A stretch of 14,718 nucleotides of DNA from Fodinibacter sp035633415 (GTDB lineage: Bacteria > Actinomycetota > Actinomycetes > Actinomycetales > Dermatophilaceae): the NCBI GenBank assembly GCA_035633415.1, contig DASQEZ010000100.1:1-14718 (forward strand), written 5' to 3'. The notes below the pieces were generated by a model that was given only the letters and a program-made list of their open reading frames with translations, was not told the DNA's origin and made no database searches. Both the position numbers and the translations under genes were made by a program. Below are positions 1 to 7,728 of the stretch, in pieces; positions within the stretch are counted from its first letter, which is position 1, and every line of letters begins with the position of its first letter.

Positions 1-252
1 CTGCGGCCGGGCGGCACCGGGGTGCTCAACTACGTCGGCCCGACGACGAGCCAGTTCCTCGTGCGACGGGGCACCTGGATGGGCGCCTCCACCCTCGGCG
101 AGTGGACCCTGTTGTCGTGCTGGTGCTCGCCGGCCTTCCGCCCCGAGCACTTCGAGCTCGGTGACCGCACCCTGCTCTCCGCCGGCTACCCCTCCTACGC
201 CGCCGAGATCGCCGCCCTCACCCGCGACGAGCCGATCGGGCGGATGCGGTGA
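1..252 (+). CDS. Cupin, DUF985 (cupin_5) family, C-terminal part only
   Basis: The reading frame is open from the first base, so the 5' end lies outside the window; 83 residues remain, about half the usual family length. The visible part has the family's late cupin strands: a G-T-W-M-G-A-S segment, then G-E-W-T-L-L-S-C and S-P-A-F-R-P-E-H-F-E-L, which matches the conserved 'W-x-L-x-x-C-x-V-x-P-G-F-x-F-x-D-F-x-L' run of DUF985 proteins. The family has a small beta-barrel fold and its biochemical role is generally unassigned; sugar-related binding has been suggested for some members. Its TGA stop overlaps the GTG start of the following dehydrogenase by four bases, so the two genes are probably translated together. 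The family call is from memory of the motif, not from a search. Confidence 0.75.
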   Translation: MRPGGTGVLNYVGPTTSQFLVRRGTWMGASTLGEWTLLSCWCSPAFRPEHFELGDRTLLSAGYPSYAAEIAALTRDEPIGRMR

Positions 253-1001
253 CCGCGCTCGTCACCGGCGCCAGCGGTGGCCTGGGCCGGGTCCTCGCGC
301 TCGTGCTCGCCGAGGCCGGACACGACGTCGGGGTGCACTACCGCGGTGACGCCGACGGTGCCGCGGCCGCGGTCGCGGACGTGCAGTCGACCGGATGCCG
401 CGCCGTCGCCCTCCACGCCGACCTCGCCATCGCCGACGCCGGCGCGCTGGATGCCGCGTGCGACGGGCTGCTCGACCGCTGCACCGAGGCGGTGGGGGCG
501 CCCGACGTCGTCGTGCTCAACGCGTTCCCGCAGGACCACGTCGCGTGGGACGACCTCGACACCGCCGCGTGGGACACCTTCCACCGCGCCGGACTTCGCC
601 CCACCACCGCCCTGCTGCACCGCGCCGGCGCGCGGCTGCGCCCCGGCGGTGTGGTCGTGGTCGTCGGCTCGATCGAGGGTCTTCGACCCACCCCCACCCA
701 CGCGCCGTACGCCGTCGCGAAGGCGGCGCTGCACCACCTCACGGCCGCGGCGGCGGCCGAGCTGGGGTCGCGCGGCATCCGGGTGGTGGCGGTCGCCCCC
801 GGGCTGGTCGCCCGCGAGGGCCTGGAGGAGGCGTGGCCGGAGGGCGTGCAGCGCTACCGGCGCGCGTCGGCCCTGGGCCGGCCGGTGACGGCGCGCGAGG
901 TCGCCGCCACCGTGGCGTTCCTCGCCTCACCCGCCGCATCAGGTATCACGGGCACCACCATCACCATCGACGCGGGCTGGTCGGCCACGGCCGGTTGGTG
1001 A
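249..1001 (+). CDS. Short-chain dehydrogenase/reductase (SDR), 250 aa
   Basis: A classical-length SDR with a Rossmann fold. The nucleotide-binding glycine motif T-G-A-S-G-G-L-G is at residues 6-13, the catalytic serine at S141 (V-V-G-S-I-E-G), and the Y-A-V-A-K motif at Y154-K158. The C-terminal S-G-I-T-G-T-T-I-T-I-D-A-G-W is typical of FabG-like members. The strand-4 motif is unusual: V-V-L-N-A-F replaces the common N-N-A-G, although the asparagine N91 is kept. The expected reaction is NAD(P)(H)-dependent oxidation or reduction of a carbonyl or alcohol in the cytoplasm; the substrate cannot be read from the sequence. The GTG start at 249 overlaps the stop of the cupin gene (GTGA) and places the glycine motif at the normal distance from the N terminus. 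A FabG function is possible but there is no fatty-acid gene beside it. Confidence 0.88.
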   Translation: MTALVTGASGGLGRVLALVLAEAGHDVGVHYRGDADGAAAAVADVQSTGCRAVALHADLAIADAGALDAACDGLLDRCTEAVGAPDVVVLNAFPQDHVAWDDLDTAAWDTFHRAGLRPTTALLHRAGARLRPGGVVVVVGSIEGLRPTPTHAPYAVAKAALHHLTAAAAAELGSRGIRVVAVAPGLVAREGLEEAWPEGVQRYRRASALGRPVTAREVAATVAFLASPAASGITGTTITIDAGWSATAGW

Positions 1002-1147
1002 CTCTCGCCAGTCCGCGGCTGTGCTTCTCGTCACGACGCCCCTCTAGCGAGGTAACGACCCGGCAACGACACTCGGGGGGCCGGTCGTGCGGCAACGCCC
1101 AGGCCATAGCATCTGCATGTCTGACCCGATCTCCAAGGAGAACTTTC

Positions 1148-2236
1148 ATGAAGTCCACGCGTTACCTGGTCGCAGTGCCTGCGGCGCTCGCCCTCGCCCT
1201 TGCGGGCTGCGGCGGCAGCACCGGCAGCTCCGACACCCCCGCCGCCACCGGCTCGTCTGCGGCAGGTGCGCCCGCGGATGACTCGAACTGCGCCTCGCCC
1301 GACGTCTTCTGCCTCGGCCTCGTCACCGACACCGGCAAGGTCGACGACAAGTCGTTCAACCAGTCCGCCCACGAGGGCGCGCTGGCCGCGGCCAAGGAGA
1401 CCAGCGGCTTCTACAAGTACATCGAGACCCAGGACGCCAAGGACTACGCGGCGAACATGGCGCAGTTCACCAACAAGAAGTACGACGCCATCATCACCGT
1501 CGGCTTCCTGATGACGGACGCGACCGTCGCGGCCGCCAAGGCCAACCCGACCACGCGCTTCATCGGCGTCGACCAGGGCTACGACGCCGCTGCGGTCACC
1601 GAGAAGAACATCACCGGCCTGATCTTCCCGGAGGACCAGGCGGGCTACGGCGCCGGCTACCTCGCGGGCCTGATGACCAAGACCAACAAGCTCGGCCAGG
1701 TGCTCGGTCTCGAGATCCCGCCGGTGCAGAAGTTCGCGAAGGGCTTCGAGGCGGGCGCCAAGGCCGCCAACCCGAAGGTCACCGTCGCCACCGTCTACCA
1801 CCCCGCCGCCGACAACGCGTTCAACGACCCGGTGTGGGGTGCCGGCGAGGCCAAGAAGCAGCTCGCCCAGGGCGCGGACATCATCTTCGGCGCCGGTGGC
1901 AACACCGGTAACGGCGCCCTGCAGGAGGTCGCCAAGGCTTCTGGTGCGGGCACCGACAAGTTCTGCATCGGTGTCGACACCGACCAGTGGGACACCGTTC
2001 CCGCCGCCCAGCCGTGCCTCGTCACCTCCGCGATGAAGCTCATCACCGAGGGCGTCACCCAGACCTCCGTGGCGGCCAAGGCCGGCGACTTCACCGAGCT
2101 CCAGACCCTCGGCAAGGCCGGCCTCGCGCCGTTCCACGACTTCGACTCGGTCGTCCCGGCCGACGTCAAGGCCAAGGTCGACGAGGTCGTCAAGCAGATG
2201 GAGGCCGGCACGCTGCAGACCGGCGTCACCCTCTGA
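1148..2236 (+). CDS. BMP-family nucleoside-binding lipoprotein of an ABC importer, 362 aa
   Basis: Extracellular substrate-binding protein of a nucleoside-type ABC importer, anchored by lipid to the outer membrane face. A signal peptide (residues 1-20) ends in the lipobox L-A-G-C with the acylated cysteine at C21, followed by a Ser/Thr/Gly/Ala-rich linker to about residue 45. The mature domain has the BMP/PnrA signature V-T-D-T-G-K-V-D-D-K-S-F-N-Q-S at 59-73, and later I-I-T-V-G-F, G-V-D and G-N-T-G-N-G segments typical of purine-nucleoside-binding members. The reading frame stays open far upstream, but the ATG at 1148 is chosen because AAGGAG (1135-1140) sits seven bases before it and a signal peptide begins there. 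A weak -10-like TAGCAT at 1107-1112 is the only promoter hint in the 146-bp gap. The next genes supply permeases and ATPase. Nucleoside is the family substrate; the exact one is inferred. Confidence 0.93.
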   Translation: MKSTRYLVAVPAALALALAGCGGSTGSSDTPAATGSSAAGAPADDSNCASPDVFCLGLVTDTGKVDDKSFNQSAHEGALAAAKETSGFYKYIETQDAKDYAANMAQFTNKKYDAIITVGFLMTDATVAAAKANPTTRFIGVDQGYDAAAVTEKNITGLIFPEDQAGYGAGYLAGLMTKTNKLGQVLGLEIPPVQKFAKGFEAGAKAANPKVTVATVYHPAADNAFNDPVWGAGEAKKQLAQGADIIFGAGGNTGNGALQEVAKASGAGTDKFCIGVDTDQWDTVPAAQPCLVTSAMKLITEGVTQTSVAAKAGDFTELQTLGKAGLAPFHDFDSVVPADVKAKVDEVVKQMEAGTLQTGVTL

Positions 2237-2286
2237 CGGGAGTGACCACGGGTCGCGCTCACGCGTGACCGACTGCCTCGTACGAA

Positions 2287-2325
2287 CACTGGGGGCGGGC
2301 ACCCACCGGGTGCCCGCCCCCAGTG
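2287..2325 (+). terminator. Perfect 18-bp hairpin between lipoprotein and permease genes
   Basis: Arms 2287-2304 and 2308-2325 are exactly complementary, with a 3-base loop. It lies 50 bases after the lipoprotein stop and 81 bases before the permease start. There is no T-run after it, so it is not a classical intrinsic terminator, but T-less hairpins are common after actinobacterial genes. It may be a partial terminator or an mRNA-stabilising 3' end that gives more lipoprotein than membrane components. Confidence 0.7.
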
Positions 2326-2406
2326 CGTCGACACCGAGCCGTGGCGGACCTTTTGCCCGGGGCCGCGACACGCAACACTGTGGGCACCGACCGACATTGG
2401 AGTCAC

Positions 2407-3564
2407 ATGTCCGAGACACCGACGGTGGCCGAACAGGCCGCCGCCCCACCGCCTCCTGACGGGTCGTCGTCGAACGAGCGGCGACCCGACCGGCAGCCGC
2501 TGGCGTTCATGTTCGCCCACCAGAGCGGTGTGGTCATCGTGGTGGCCCTGGTCATCGCCCTCCTCGTCGGCGCCGTGCTCATCCGGCTGCAGGGCGTGAG
2601 CCCCTGGTATGCGTACGAGACGCTGATCAAGCAGGCGCTGTTCGTGCCGGGCGGCCTGACCCGCACCCTGCAGAAGACCGCCCCGCTGGTGCTGACCGGC
2701 CTGGCGGTCGTGCTGCCGCTGCGGGTGGGCCTGTTCAACATCGGTGGCCAGGGCCAGCTGATCTTCGGGGCGATGTTCGGCGCGTGGGTCGCCTACGCGG
2801 CGGGCGGCTACGGCGTCCTCGGTGCGGTGCTCGGCATGGCGGCGGGCATCGCCGCCGGCGCGTTCATCGGCTTCATCGCCGGTGCCCTCAAGGCGACCCG
2901 CGGTGTCCACGAGGTCATCACCACGATCATGCTCAACTACATCGCCGCGGGCGTCACGTGGTGGCTGGTCACCGGCCCGCTCCAGGCCGAGAGCTCCAAG
3001 ACCAGCGGCATCCCCCAGACCGAGCTGATCCCCGAGGGCGCGCAGGTCGGCGCGGTCGCGAAGATCCCGATCGGCTTCGTCATCGCGGTGCTTCTCGCGG
3101 TCGCCTGCTGGTGGATGCTGTCGCGCAGCACGCTGGGCTTCCGGTTCAACACCGTCGGGGCCAACAAGCACGCCGCGCGCTACGCCGGCATCAACATCCG
3201 CCGCATCGTCACCTTGTCCATGGTCTTCGGTGGTGGGCTCGCCGGCCTGGCCGGGGCGCTCGAGGCCCAGGGCACGCTGCACCGGTTCGAGCCGGCCATC
3301 GGCGGCACCCTCGGCTTCGACGGCATCACCATCGCCCTGCTCGCCCGGGCCAACCCGCTGGCGACCATCCCCGCGGCGCTGCTCGTCGGCATCCTGCGCA
3401 CCGGCGCGGCCGGGCTCCAGTTCGAGACCGGCATCGCCCCCGAGGTGGTCGACGTGCTCCTCGCGACCATCCTGCTGATGGTGTCGATCCCGGTGCTCGG
3501 CAAGTGGATCTTCCGCAGCAGGGCCGACAAGGTCAGCGCCGCGTCGACGAGCTGGGGGAACTGA
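2407..3564 (+). CDS. Nucleoside ABC importer permease 1 (BPD_transp_2 family), 385 aa
   Basis: Polytopic inner-membrane subunit of the BMP-type importer. After a hydrophilic Pro/Ser-rich cytoplasmic tail (residues 1-35) come repeated hydrophobic segments, the first at about 40-62. Family landmarks are G-L-F-N-I-G-G-Q-G-Q in the first third, the cytoplasmic coupling stretch G-V-H-E-V-I-T-T-I-M-L-N-Y, the A-R-Y-A-G-I-N loop, and G-F-D-G-I-T-I-A-L-L-A near the end. These match the YufP/NupP type of nucleoside permease. A longer frame opens at 2323, but ATG 2407 is preferred because TTGGAG (2397-2402) precedes it by four bases and the upstream codons cover the end of the hairpin spacer. It pairs with the second permease one base downstream to form the membrane channel. 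Confidence 0.92.
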   Translation: MSETPTVAEQAAAPPPPDGSSSNERRPDRQPLAFMFAHQSGVVIVVALVIALLVGAVLIRLQGVSPWYAYETLIKQALFVPGGLTRTLQKTAPLVLTGLAVVLPLRVGLFNIGGQGQLIFGAMFGAWVAYAAGGYGVLGAVLGMAAGIAAGAFIGFIAGALKATRGVHEVITTIMLNYIAAGVTWWLVTGPLQAESSKTSGIPQTELIPEGAQVGAVAKIPIGFVIAVLLAVACWWMLSRSTLGFRFNTVGANKHAARYAGINIRRIVTLSMVFGGGLAGLAGALEAQGTLHRFEPAIGGTLGFDGITIALLARANPLATIPAALLVGILRTGAAGLQFETGIAPEVVDVLLATILLMVSIPVLGKWIFRSRADKVSAASTSWGN

Positions 3565-3565
3565 C

Positions 3566-4567
3566 GTGACGACCGCCTGGATCGCCAAGAACCGCACGAC
3601 CCTGATCGTCACCGCGGTCGTGCTCGTCGCGGCCTACGTCTTCTACTACGCCCAGAACGGCATCGCCCCGAGCATGTACACCTCGGCGTGGGGCTACGCC
3701 ATCCCGCTCGTCCTCGCCGCCCTCGTCGGCGTCATCGGTGAGCGTTCCGGCGTGGTCAACATCGGCATCGAGGGGCAGATGCTCGTCGCCGCGTTCGCCG
3801 GCTTCTTCGCCGCTGCCTACAGCGGCTCGCTGCTCGTCGGCGTGCTCGCCGGCGTCGGCAGCGGGTTGATCCTGGGCGGGTTCCTCGCCTGGACCACCGT
3901 GAAGTGGCGGATGGACCAGATCATCGCCGGTGTGGTGCTCAACATCGTGGCCACCGGCATCACGTCGTTCTACTACAAGCCGGGACAGCTGCTGCCCGGG
4001 CTGATGCCGAGCTTCGACGTGCCCCTCCTGTCCGCGATCCCGCTCTTCGGTGAGGTCTTCTTCACCGGCACGAGCGTGTTCGCGACCCTGGCGATCCTCG
4101 CCGCGCTGTTCGTGCACTTCGGCCTCTTCCACACCCGGTGGGGGCTGCGCACGCGCTCGGTCGGTGAGTACCCCTCGGCCGCCGACACCGCCGGCATCAA
4201 CGTGGAGCGGCTGCGGTTGATGAACGTCACCCTCGCGGGATCGCTGGCCGGGTGCGCCGGCGTCTACCTCTCGATGGACGCGTCGAGCTCGTTCGAGCGC
4301 AACATGGTCGCGGGCCGCGGCTTCCTCGCCCTGGCGATCATGATCATGGGCGCCTGGCGGCCGCTGCGGGCGTTCGTCATGGCCATCTTCTTCGGGTTCA
4401 TCAACGCCGTCGCCTCTCAGCTCCAGCAGAGCGGCAACATCGACGTCCCGCCCCAGCTCACCGGCACCCTGCCGTTCGTCGTGACGATCATCGTCCTGGC
4501 GGTCGCAGCCGGCCGGGTGCGGGCACCGGGAGCCGTCGGACAGCCGTACATCAAGGGAGACGAGTGA
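3566..4567 (+). CDS. Nucleoside ABC importer permease 2 (BPD_transp_2 family), 333 aa
   Basis: Second membrane subunit of the importer, of the YufQ/NupQ type. It starts with GTG one base after the stop of permease 1, with a GGGGGAA ribosome site at 3554-3560 inside that gene. A hydrophobic segment at about 13-30 is followed by A-L-V-G-V-I-G-E-R-S-G-V-V-N-I-G-I-E-G-Q, the most conserved stretch of this family, then the coupling region M-D-Q-I-I-A-G-V-V-L-N and A-D-T-A-G-I-N-V-E-R-L-R. The C-terminal half keeps G-F-L-A-L-A-I-M-I-M-G. The length is normal for the family. Its TGA overlaps the ATG of the ATPase gene (ATGA, 4564-4569 region), so expression of the two is coupled. Confidence 0.92.
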   Translation: MTTAWIAKNRTTLIVTAVVLVAAYVFYYAQNGIAPSMYTSAWGYAIPLVLAALVGVIGERSGVVNIGIEGQMLVAAFAGFFAAAYSGSLLVGVLAGVGSGLILGGFLAWTTVKWRMDQIIAGVVLNIVATGITSFYYKPGQLLPGLMPSFDVPLLSAIPLFGEVFFTGTSVFATLAILAALFVHFGLFHTRWGLRTRSVGEYPSAADTAGINVERLRLMNVTLAGSLAGCAGVYLSMDASSSFERNMVAGRGFLALAIMIMGAWRPLRAFVMAIFFGFINAVASQLQQSGNIDVPPQLTGTLPFVVTIIVLAVAAGRVRAPGAVGQPYIKGDE

Positions 4568-6210
4568 TGACCGAGGTACCCGAGTACGACCCGACACCCG
4601 TCCCCGCCGACACCGCGCCCGAGCACCTCGAGGCGATCGCCACCACGGATGCCGTGCTCGAGCTGCCGCCGGAGAGGTCCGGTTTCGGTGAGGGCAACGT
4701 CGGTGAGGTGCTGCTCGACATCGCGGGCCTGTCCAAGAGCTTCGGCAGCGTCAAGGCCAACCGAGACATCAGCATGTACGTGCGTCGCGGCGAGATCGTC
4801 GCCCTGCTCGGTGAGAACGGCGCCGGCAAGTCGACCCTGGTCAACCAGATCTTCGGCCTGATCATCCCCGACACCGGCACGGTGAGCGTTCGGGGCGACG
4901 CGACCCCGATCAAGGACCCGCGCGACGCCATCCGGCGTGGCATCGGCATGGTGCACCAGCACTTCCAGCTGGTGCCGGTCATGACCGTGGCCGAGAACAT
5001 GATGCTGGGGCACGAGCCCACCAAGGCGGGCGGGCGGCTCGACATCGCCAGCGCGCGCGAGATGGTGCGAACCCTGTCGGCCAAGCACGGGCTACCGGTC
5101 GACCCGGACACCGAGATCGAGGACCTCCCGGTCGGCACCCAGCAGCGGGTCGAGATCCTCAAGGCGCTCTCGCGCAAGGTCGACCTGCTGATCCTCGACG
5201 AGCCGACCGCGGTGCTCACGCCGCAGGAGACCGATGAGCTGCTCGGCGTCATGCAGGAGCTCGCCGCCTCCGGCACGTCGATCGTCTTCATCACCCACAA
5301 GCTGCGCGAGGTGCTCGCGGTGTCCGACCGGGTCTACGTGCTGCGCCAGGGCGCCGTGGTCGGCGAGGTCGAGACGGCCACGACTGACGCCCGCAAGCTG
5401 GCCACGATGATGGTCGGCCGCGAGGTCGTGCTCTCGATCGACAAGGCCGACGCGACCCCGGCCGAGACGGTGCTCACCATCACCGACCTGCACGTGAAGG
5501 ACGACCGCGACCTCGGGGCCGTCAACGGCTTCTCCCTCGAGGTGCGCGCCGGCGAGATCGTCGGCGTCGCGGGCGTCGAGGGCAACGGGCAGCGCGAGCT
5601 GGTCGAGGCCCTCGCGGGGATGCGCAAGGTCGTGTCGGGGCAGATGACCCTCGGCGACCTCGACCTGACCAAGGCCAACCCGCACCAGACCCACCACGCC
5701 GGGGTCGGCCACATCCCCGAGGACCGCGAGAAGCACGGCCTGGTCGCCGCCTACTCGATCGCCGACAACCTCGTGCTCAACGAGTTCGACCAGGCGCCCT
5801 ACGCGAAGACCGGGGTGCGCAAGTTCGACGCGGTCGTCGAGAACGCCGAGAAGGTGCGCGAGGAGTTCGACATCCGGTCCTCGAGCGTGCACCAGAGCTC
5901 GGCGTCGCTGTCGGGTGGAAACAAGCAGAAGGTGGTCGTCGCCCGGGAGATGTCGTTCAGGCCGCGCCTGCTCATGGCGGCCCAGCCGACGCGCGGTGTC
6001 GACGTGGGCTCGATCGAGTTCATCCACCGCCGGATCGTCGACGCGCGAGACGCCGGGGCCGCAGTGCTGCTCGTCTCGGCCGAGCTCGACGAGATCCTCT
6101 CGCTGTCCGACCGGATCGCGGTGGTGCACGGCGGCAAGATCGTCGCGGAAATGCCCGGTCGCGGTGCCGACCGCACCGAGATCGGTCGCCTGATGGCCGG
6201 CGACCACTGA
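4567..6210 (+). CDS. Nucleoside ABC importer ATPase, tandem ATP-binding domains, 547 aa
   Basis: Cytoplasmic energy-coupling subunit with two fused ABC domains, as in YufO/NupO. Residues 1-45 are an acidic, Pro-rich extension. Domain 1 has Walker A G-E-N-G-A-G-K-S-T at 82-90, Q-loop Q131, a non-canonical signature V-G-T-Q-Q-R-V-E at 189-196, Walker B L-L-I-L-D-E-P-T at 207-214 and switch histidine H244. Domain 2 has a degenerate Walker A (G-V-E-G-N-G-Q-R-E-L, 336-345), a good signature L-S-G-G-N-K-Q-K at 448-455, and A-A-Q-P-T in place of D-E-P-T at 471-475. The two domains therefore complement one another to make one competent site, which is normal for this family. The start overlaps the permease 2 stop; AAGGGAG lies just upstream. 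It is the last gene of the operon; the order lipoprotein-permease-permease-ATPase differs from Bacillus yufNOPQ, where the ATPase comes second. Confidence 0.93.
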   Translation: MTEVPEYDPTPVPADTAPEHLEAIATTDAVLELPPERSGFGEGNVGEVLLDIAGLSKSFGSVKANRDISMYVRRGEIVALLGENGAGKSTLVNQIFGLIIPDTGTVSVRGDATPIKDPRDAIRRGIGMVHQHFQLVPVMTVAENMMLGHEPTKAGGRLDIASAREMVRTLSAKHGLPVDPDTEIEDLPVGTQQRVEILKALSRKVDLLILDEPTAVLTPQETDELLGVMQELAASGTSIVFITHKLREVLAVSDRVYVLRQGAVVGEVETATTDARKLATMMVGREVVLSIDKADATPAETVLTITDLHVKDDRDLGAVNGFSLEVRAGEIVGVAGVEGNGQRELVEALAGMRKVVSGQMTLGDLDLTKANPHQTHHAGVGHIPEDREKHGLVAAYSIADNLVLNEFDQAPYAKTGVRKFDAVVENAEKVREEFDIRSSSVHQSSASLSGGNKQKVVVAREMSFRPRLLMAAQPTRGVDVGSIEFIHRRIVDARDAGAAVLLVSAELDEILSLSDRIAVVHGGKIVAEMPGRGADRTEIGRLMAGDH

Positions 6211-6245
6211 CCGGATGCCGTAAGCGGCACCTCCGCTGTACCGAG

Positions 6246-6307
6246 ATCGACCGACAGGTCACTCCAGGGACGCCACACCGCGTCCCCCGAGTGACCTGTT
6301 GGTCGAT
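6246..6307 (+). terminator. Long interrupted hairpin after the ABC operon
   Basis: Arms 6246-6264 and 6289-6307 pair over 19 positions (one G-T wobble). After a 2x2 internal mismatch the stem continues for 7 more pairs (6267-6273 with 6280-6286) and closes with a 6-base loop. It begins 35 bases after the ATPase stop and ends 48 bases before the sigma-factor start. No T-run follows. A terminator or insulator role is inferred from position; its length would also fit a mobile palindromic repeat. Confidence 0.65.
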
Positions 6308-6321
6308 GGGGGGACATGGCT

Positions 6322-6348
6322 GCAACGATGAGTCCACCCACGGTGTAG
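6322..6348 (+). promoter_or_regulatory. Possible ECF-type promoter before the sigma-factor gene
   Basis: A GCAAC at 6322-6326 resembles the -35 core (GCAAC/GGAAC) of many ECF-sigma promoters, and a GTGTAG at 6343-6348 lies 16 bases downstream. It would suit autoregulation of the sigma gene that starts at 6356. The -10 element is not a clear match and the leader would be very short, so this is a weak call. Confidence 0.2.
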
Positions 6349-6355
6349 AGGGGGT

Positions 6356-6898
6356 ATGAGGGTTGTGCCCATCGAGGTGACGGGACCGCGACGGCTGGCC
6401 GGCGACGACTTCGCCGCCTGGGCCGGGCACGCCGCCACGCCCCTGCTCCGCTACGCCCACGCCCTCACCGGCCGGGGAGCCGACGCGGAGGACCTCACCC
6501 AGGAGACCCTGGTGCGGGTGGGGCTGGCCTGGGCCCGGCTCGAGCCCGAGCGTGACCCGATGCCGTACGCACGGCGCACCCTGCTCAACATCTTCCTCAA
6601 CGAGCGGCGCCGGGCGGCCCGCTGGCGTTCGGTGGCACCCCGCGTGGCCGTGCCCGACCAGGCTCCCGAGCCCGGGTCACCCGACGCGGCGGAGTCACGC
6701 GCCCTGCTCGCGCTGCTCCCGCCCCGCCAGCGAGCCGTCATCGCGATGCGCTATCTCCTCGACCTCGACGACGCGACGATCGCCACCGAGCTCGGCTGCG
6801 GCGAGGCCGCCGTCCGCTCGAACGCCTCCCGCGGGCTCGCCACCCTGCGCGAGCACCTGGCCCGAACCGCTCCGCACGGAAAGGAGCCGACACCATGA
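6356..6898 (+). CDS. ECF RNA polymerase sigma factor, SigE-type, 180 aa
   Basis: Alternative sigma factor that directs RNA polymerase to a small regulon. Region 2 covers about residues 18-90, with D-F-A-A-W-A at the N side and A-E-D-L-T-Q-E-T-L-V-R-V at 44-55 (core binding and -10 recognition). Region 4 covers about 118-168, with L-P-P-R-Q-R-A-V-I-A-M-R-Y and a helix-turn-helix ending S-N-A-S-R-G-L-A-T-L-R. The arrangement and the short linker match actinobacterial SigE-family ECF factors. The ATG at 6356 has a purine-rich AGAGGGGG only two bases away; GTG 6365 (codon 4) gives better spacing and may be the true start. The stop overlaps the ATG of the following membrane-protein gene (ATGA), the usual arrangement for a sigma factor and its regulator. 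Confidence 0.9.
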   Translation: MRVVPIEVTGPRRLAGDDFAAWAGHAATPLLRYAHALTGRGADAEDLTQETLVRVGLAWARLEPERDPMPYARRTLLNIFLNERRRAARWRSVAPRVAVPDQAPEPGSPDAAESRALLALLPPRQRAVIAMRYLLDLDDATIATELGCGEAAVRSNASRGLATLREHLARTAPHGKEPTP

Positions 6899-7656
6899 AT
6901 CGAGCACCCGAGCCGCTGCCGCTCGACCTCGCAGCACACCTCGACGCCGCCCACTGGGACCTGTCGCCCGATCCGCAGATGCTGCACCGGGTCCAGGAGG
7001 AGATCGCCCACCGGCGCCGGCGCCGGCGCCGGGTGACGGTGGCCGCGGTGGCGGCGAGCGCCGCGGTGCTTCTCCCCCTTGGTGGGCTGGTCGTGGCCCA
7101 GCTCTCTGGGCCCGACCCGGCATCCCCGGCGGGCGGCACCGGTGCGTCGACCCTGCCGACCGCGAGCCCTCGCCCGGCGGGCGACCGGGTGACCCTGGAC
7201 GGGTGGAGCGTGGCGGTGCCCCCGGGGTGTGTGCAGCAGGGTGACGTGGGGTCGATGGACGCCCGTTTCGGCAGCGTCGGCCTGGTCACCGACGAGGCTG
7301 CGGCGCAGCCTCGTGACCTCCGGGTCGAGCTGTCGACCGCGATGCTCCTGTGCGGGTCGACACGACTGTCGATCGCGCACGTCGATCCGATCGCCGATCC
7401 CGCGCACCCGGGCCCCGCCCCGCTCACCGCCGACTCGGACCGCGAGGAGGTGCTGCGGGTCATGGCCGGGGCCAGCCTCGGCACCGGCAAGCCCGTCACC
7501 GGAGCCCTCGACCGCCCGCGGACGTCGGTGTGGGACTCCTCCAATGGCCTCGCGGTCGTCGTGCCCGACCCGCAGTGGGGGATGCTCGAGGTCGAGGTGG
7601 GCGGCGGGGACCCAGAAACCCTCATGGATGTTGCGGGGTCCGCGCGACGGGAATGA
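6895..7656 (+). CDS. Single-pass membrane protein, probable sigma regulator, 253 aa
   Basis: The N-terminal cytoplasmic part (residues 1-46) ends in seven consecutive arginines (40-46), which should hold that side in the cytoplasm. One transmembrane helix follows at about 47-70, then an Ala/Ser/Pro/Thr-rich linker and an extracellular domain of about 150 residues with two cysteines (P-P-G-C and L-L-C-G). I do not recognise the outer domain. The ATGA overlap with the sigma gene and the topology suggest an anti-sigma factor or signal sensor for that sigma factor. The zinc-binding H-x3-C-x2-C motif of ZAS anti-sigma factors is absent, so it would act by another fold, or might be a target rather than an inhibitor. 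Start ATG 6895 has AAGGAG at 6881-6886. The arginine run is encoded by a CCGGCG repeat at about 7012-7033. Confidence 0.75.
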   Translation: MNRAPEPLPLDLAAHLDAAHWDLSPDPQMLHRVQEEIAHRRRRRRRVTVAAVAASAAVLLPLGGLVVAQLSGPDPASPAGGTGASTLPTASPRPAGDRVTLDGWSVAVPPGCVQQGDVGSMDARFGSVGLVTDEAAAQPRDLRVELSTAMLLCGSTRLSIAHVDPIADPAHPGPAPLTADSDREEVLRVMAGASLGTGKPVTGALDRPRTSVWDSSNGLAVVVPDPQWGMLEVEVGGGDPETLMDVAGSARRE

Positions 7657-7728
7657 CTCGGCCTGTTGTCCCGGCCACTCGCGCCGTGCCACGTTGACCC
7701 CGTCGGTCCCGTCGGACGAGGAGGCAGC

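Noticed and set aside
395..1147. Upstream in-frame extension of the lipoprotein gene (frame open from 395)
   Set aside because: The extension is Arg/Pro-rich sequence out of frame over the SDR gene; the signal peptide, lipobox and ribosome site place the start at 1148.
1795..3612. Long minus-strand open frame of 605 codons opposite the BMP and permease genes
   Set aside because: Composition is Arg/Gly/Asp-rich nonsense with no domains; it is the GC-rich antisense shadow of two well-supported genes. The same applies to the long minus-strand frames at 1031-2449, 3533-4597, 5092-6207, 6751-8274, 11975-13573 and 13248-14501.
5572..5992. Apparent loss of catalytic motifs in the second ATP-binding domain of the importer ATPase
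   Set aside because: Degenerate Walker A and A-A-Q-P-T in place of D-E-P-T are usual in the second domain of BMP-type nucleoside ATPases, with one competent composite site; not an inactivation.
7012..7033. CCGGCG repeat within the membrane-protein gene
   Set aside because: It simply encodes the positively charged arginine run before the membrane helix; there is no sign of a separate element.
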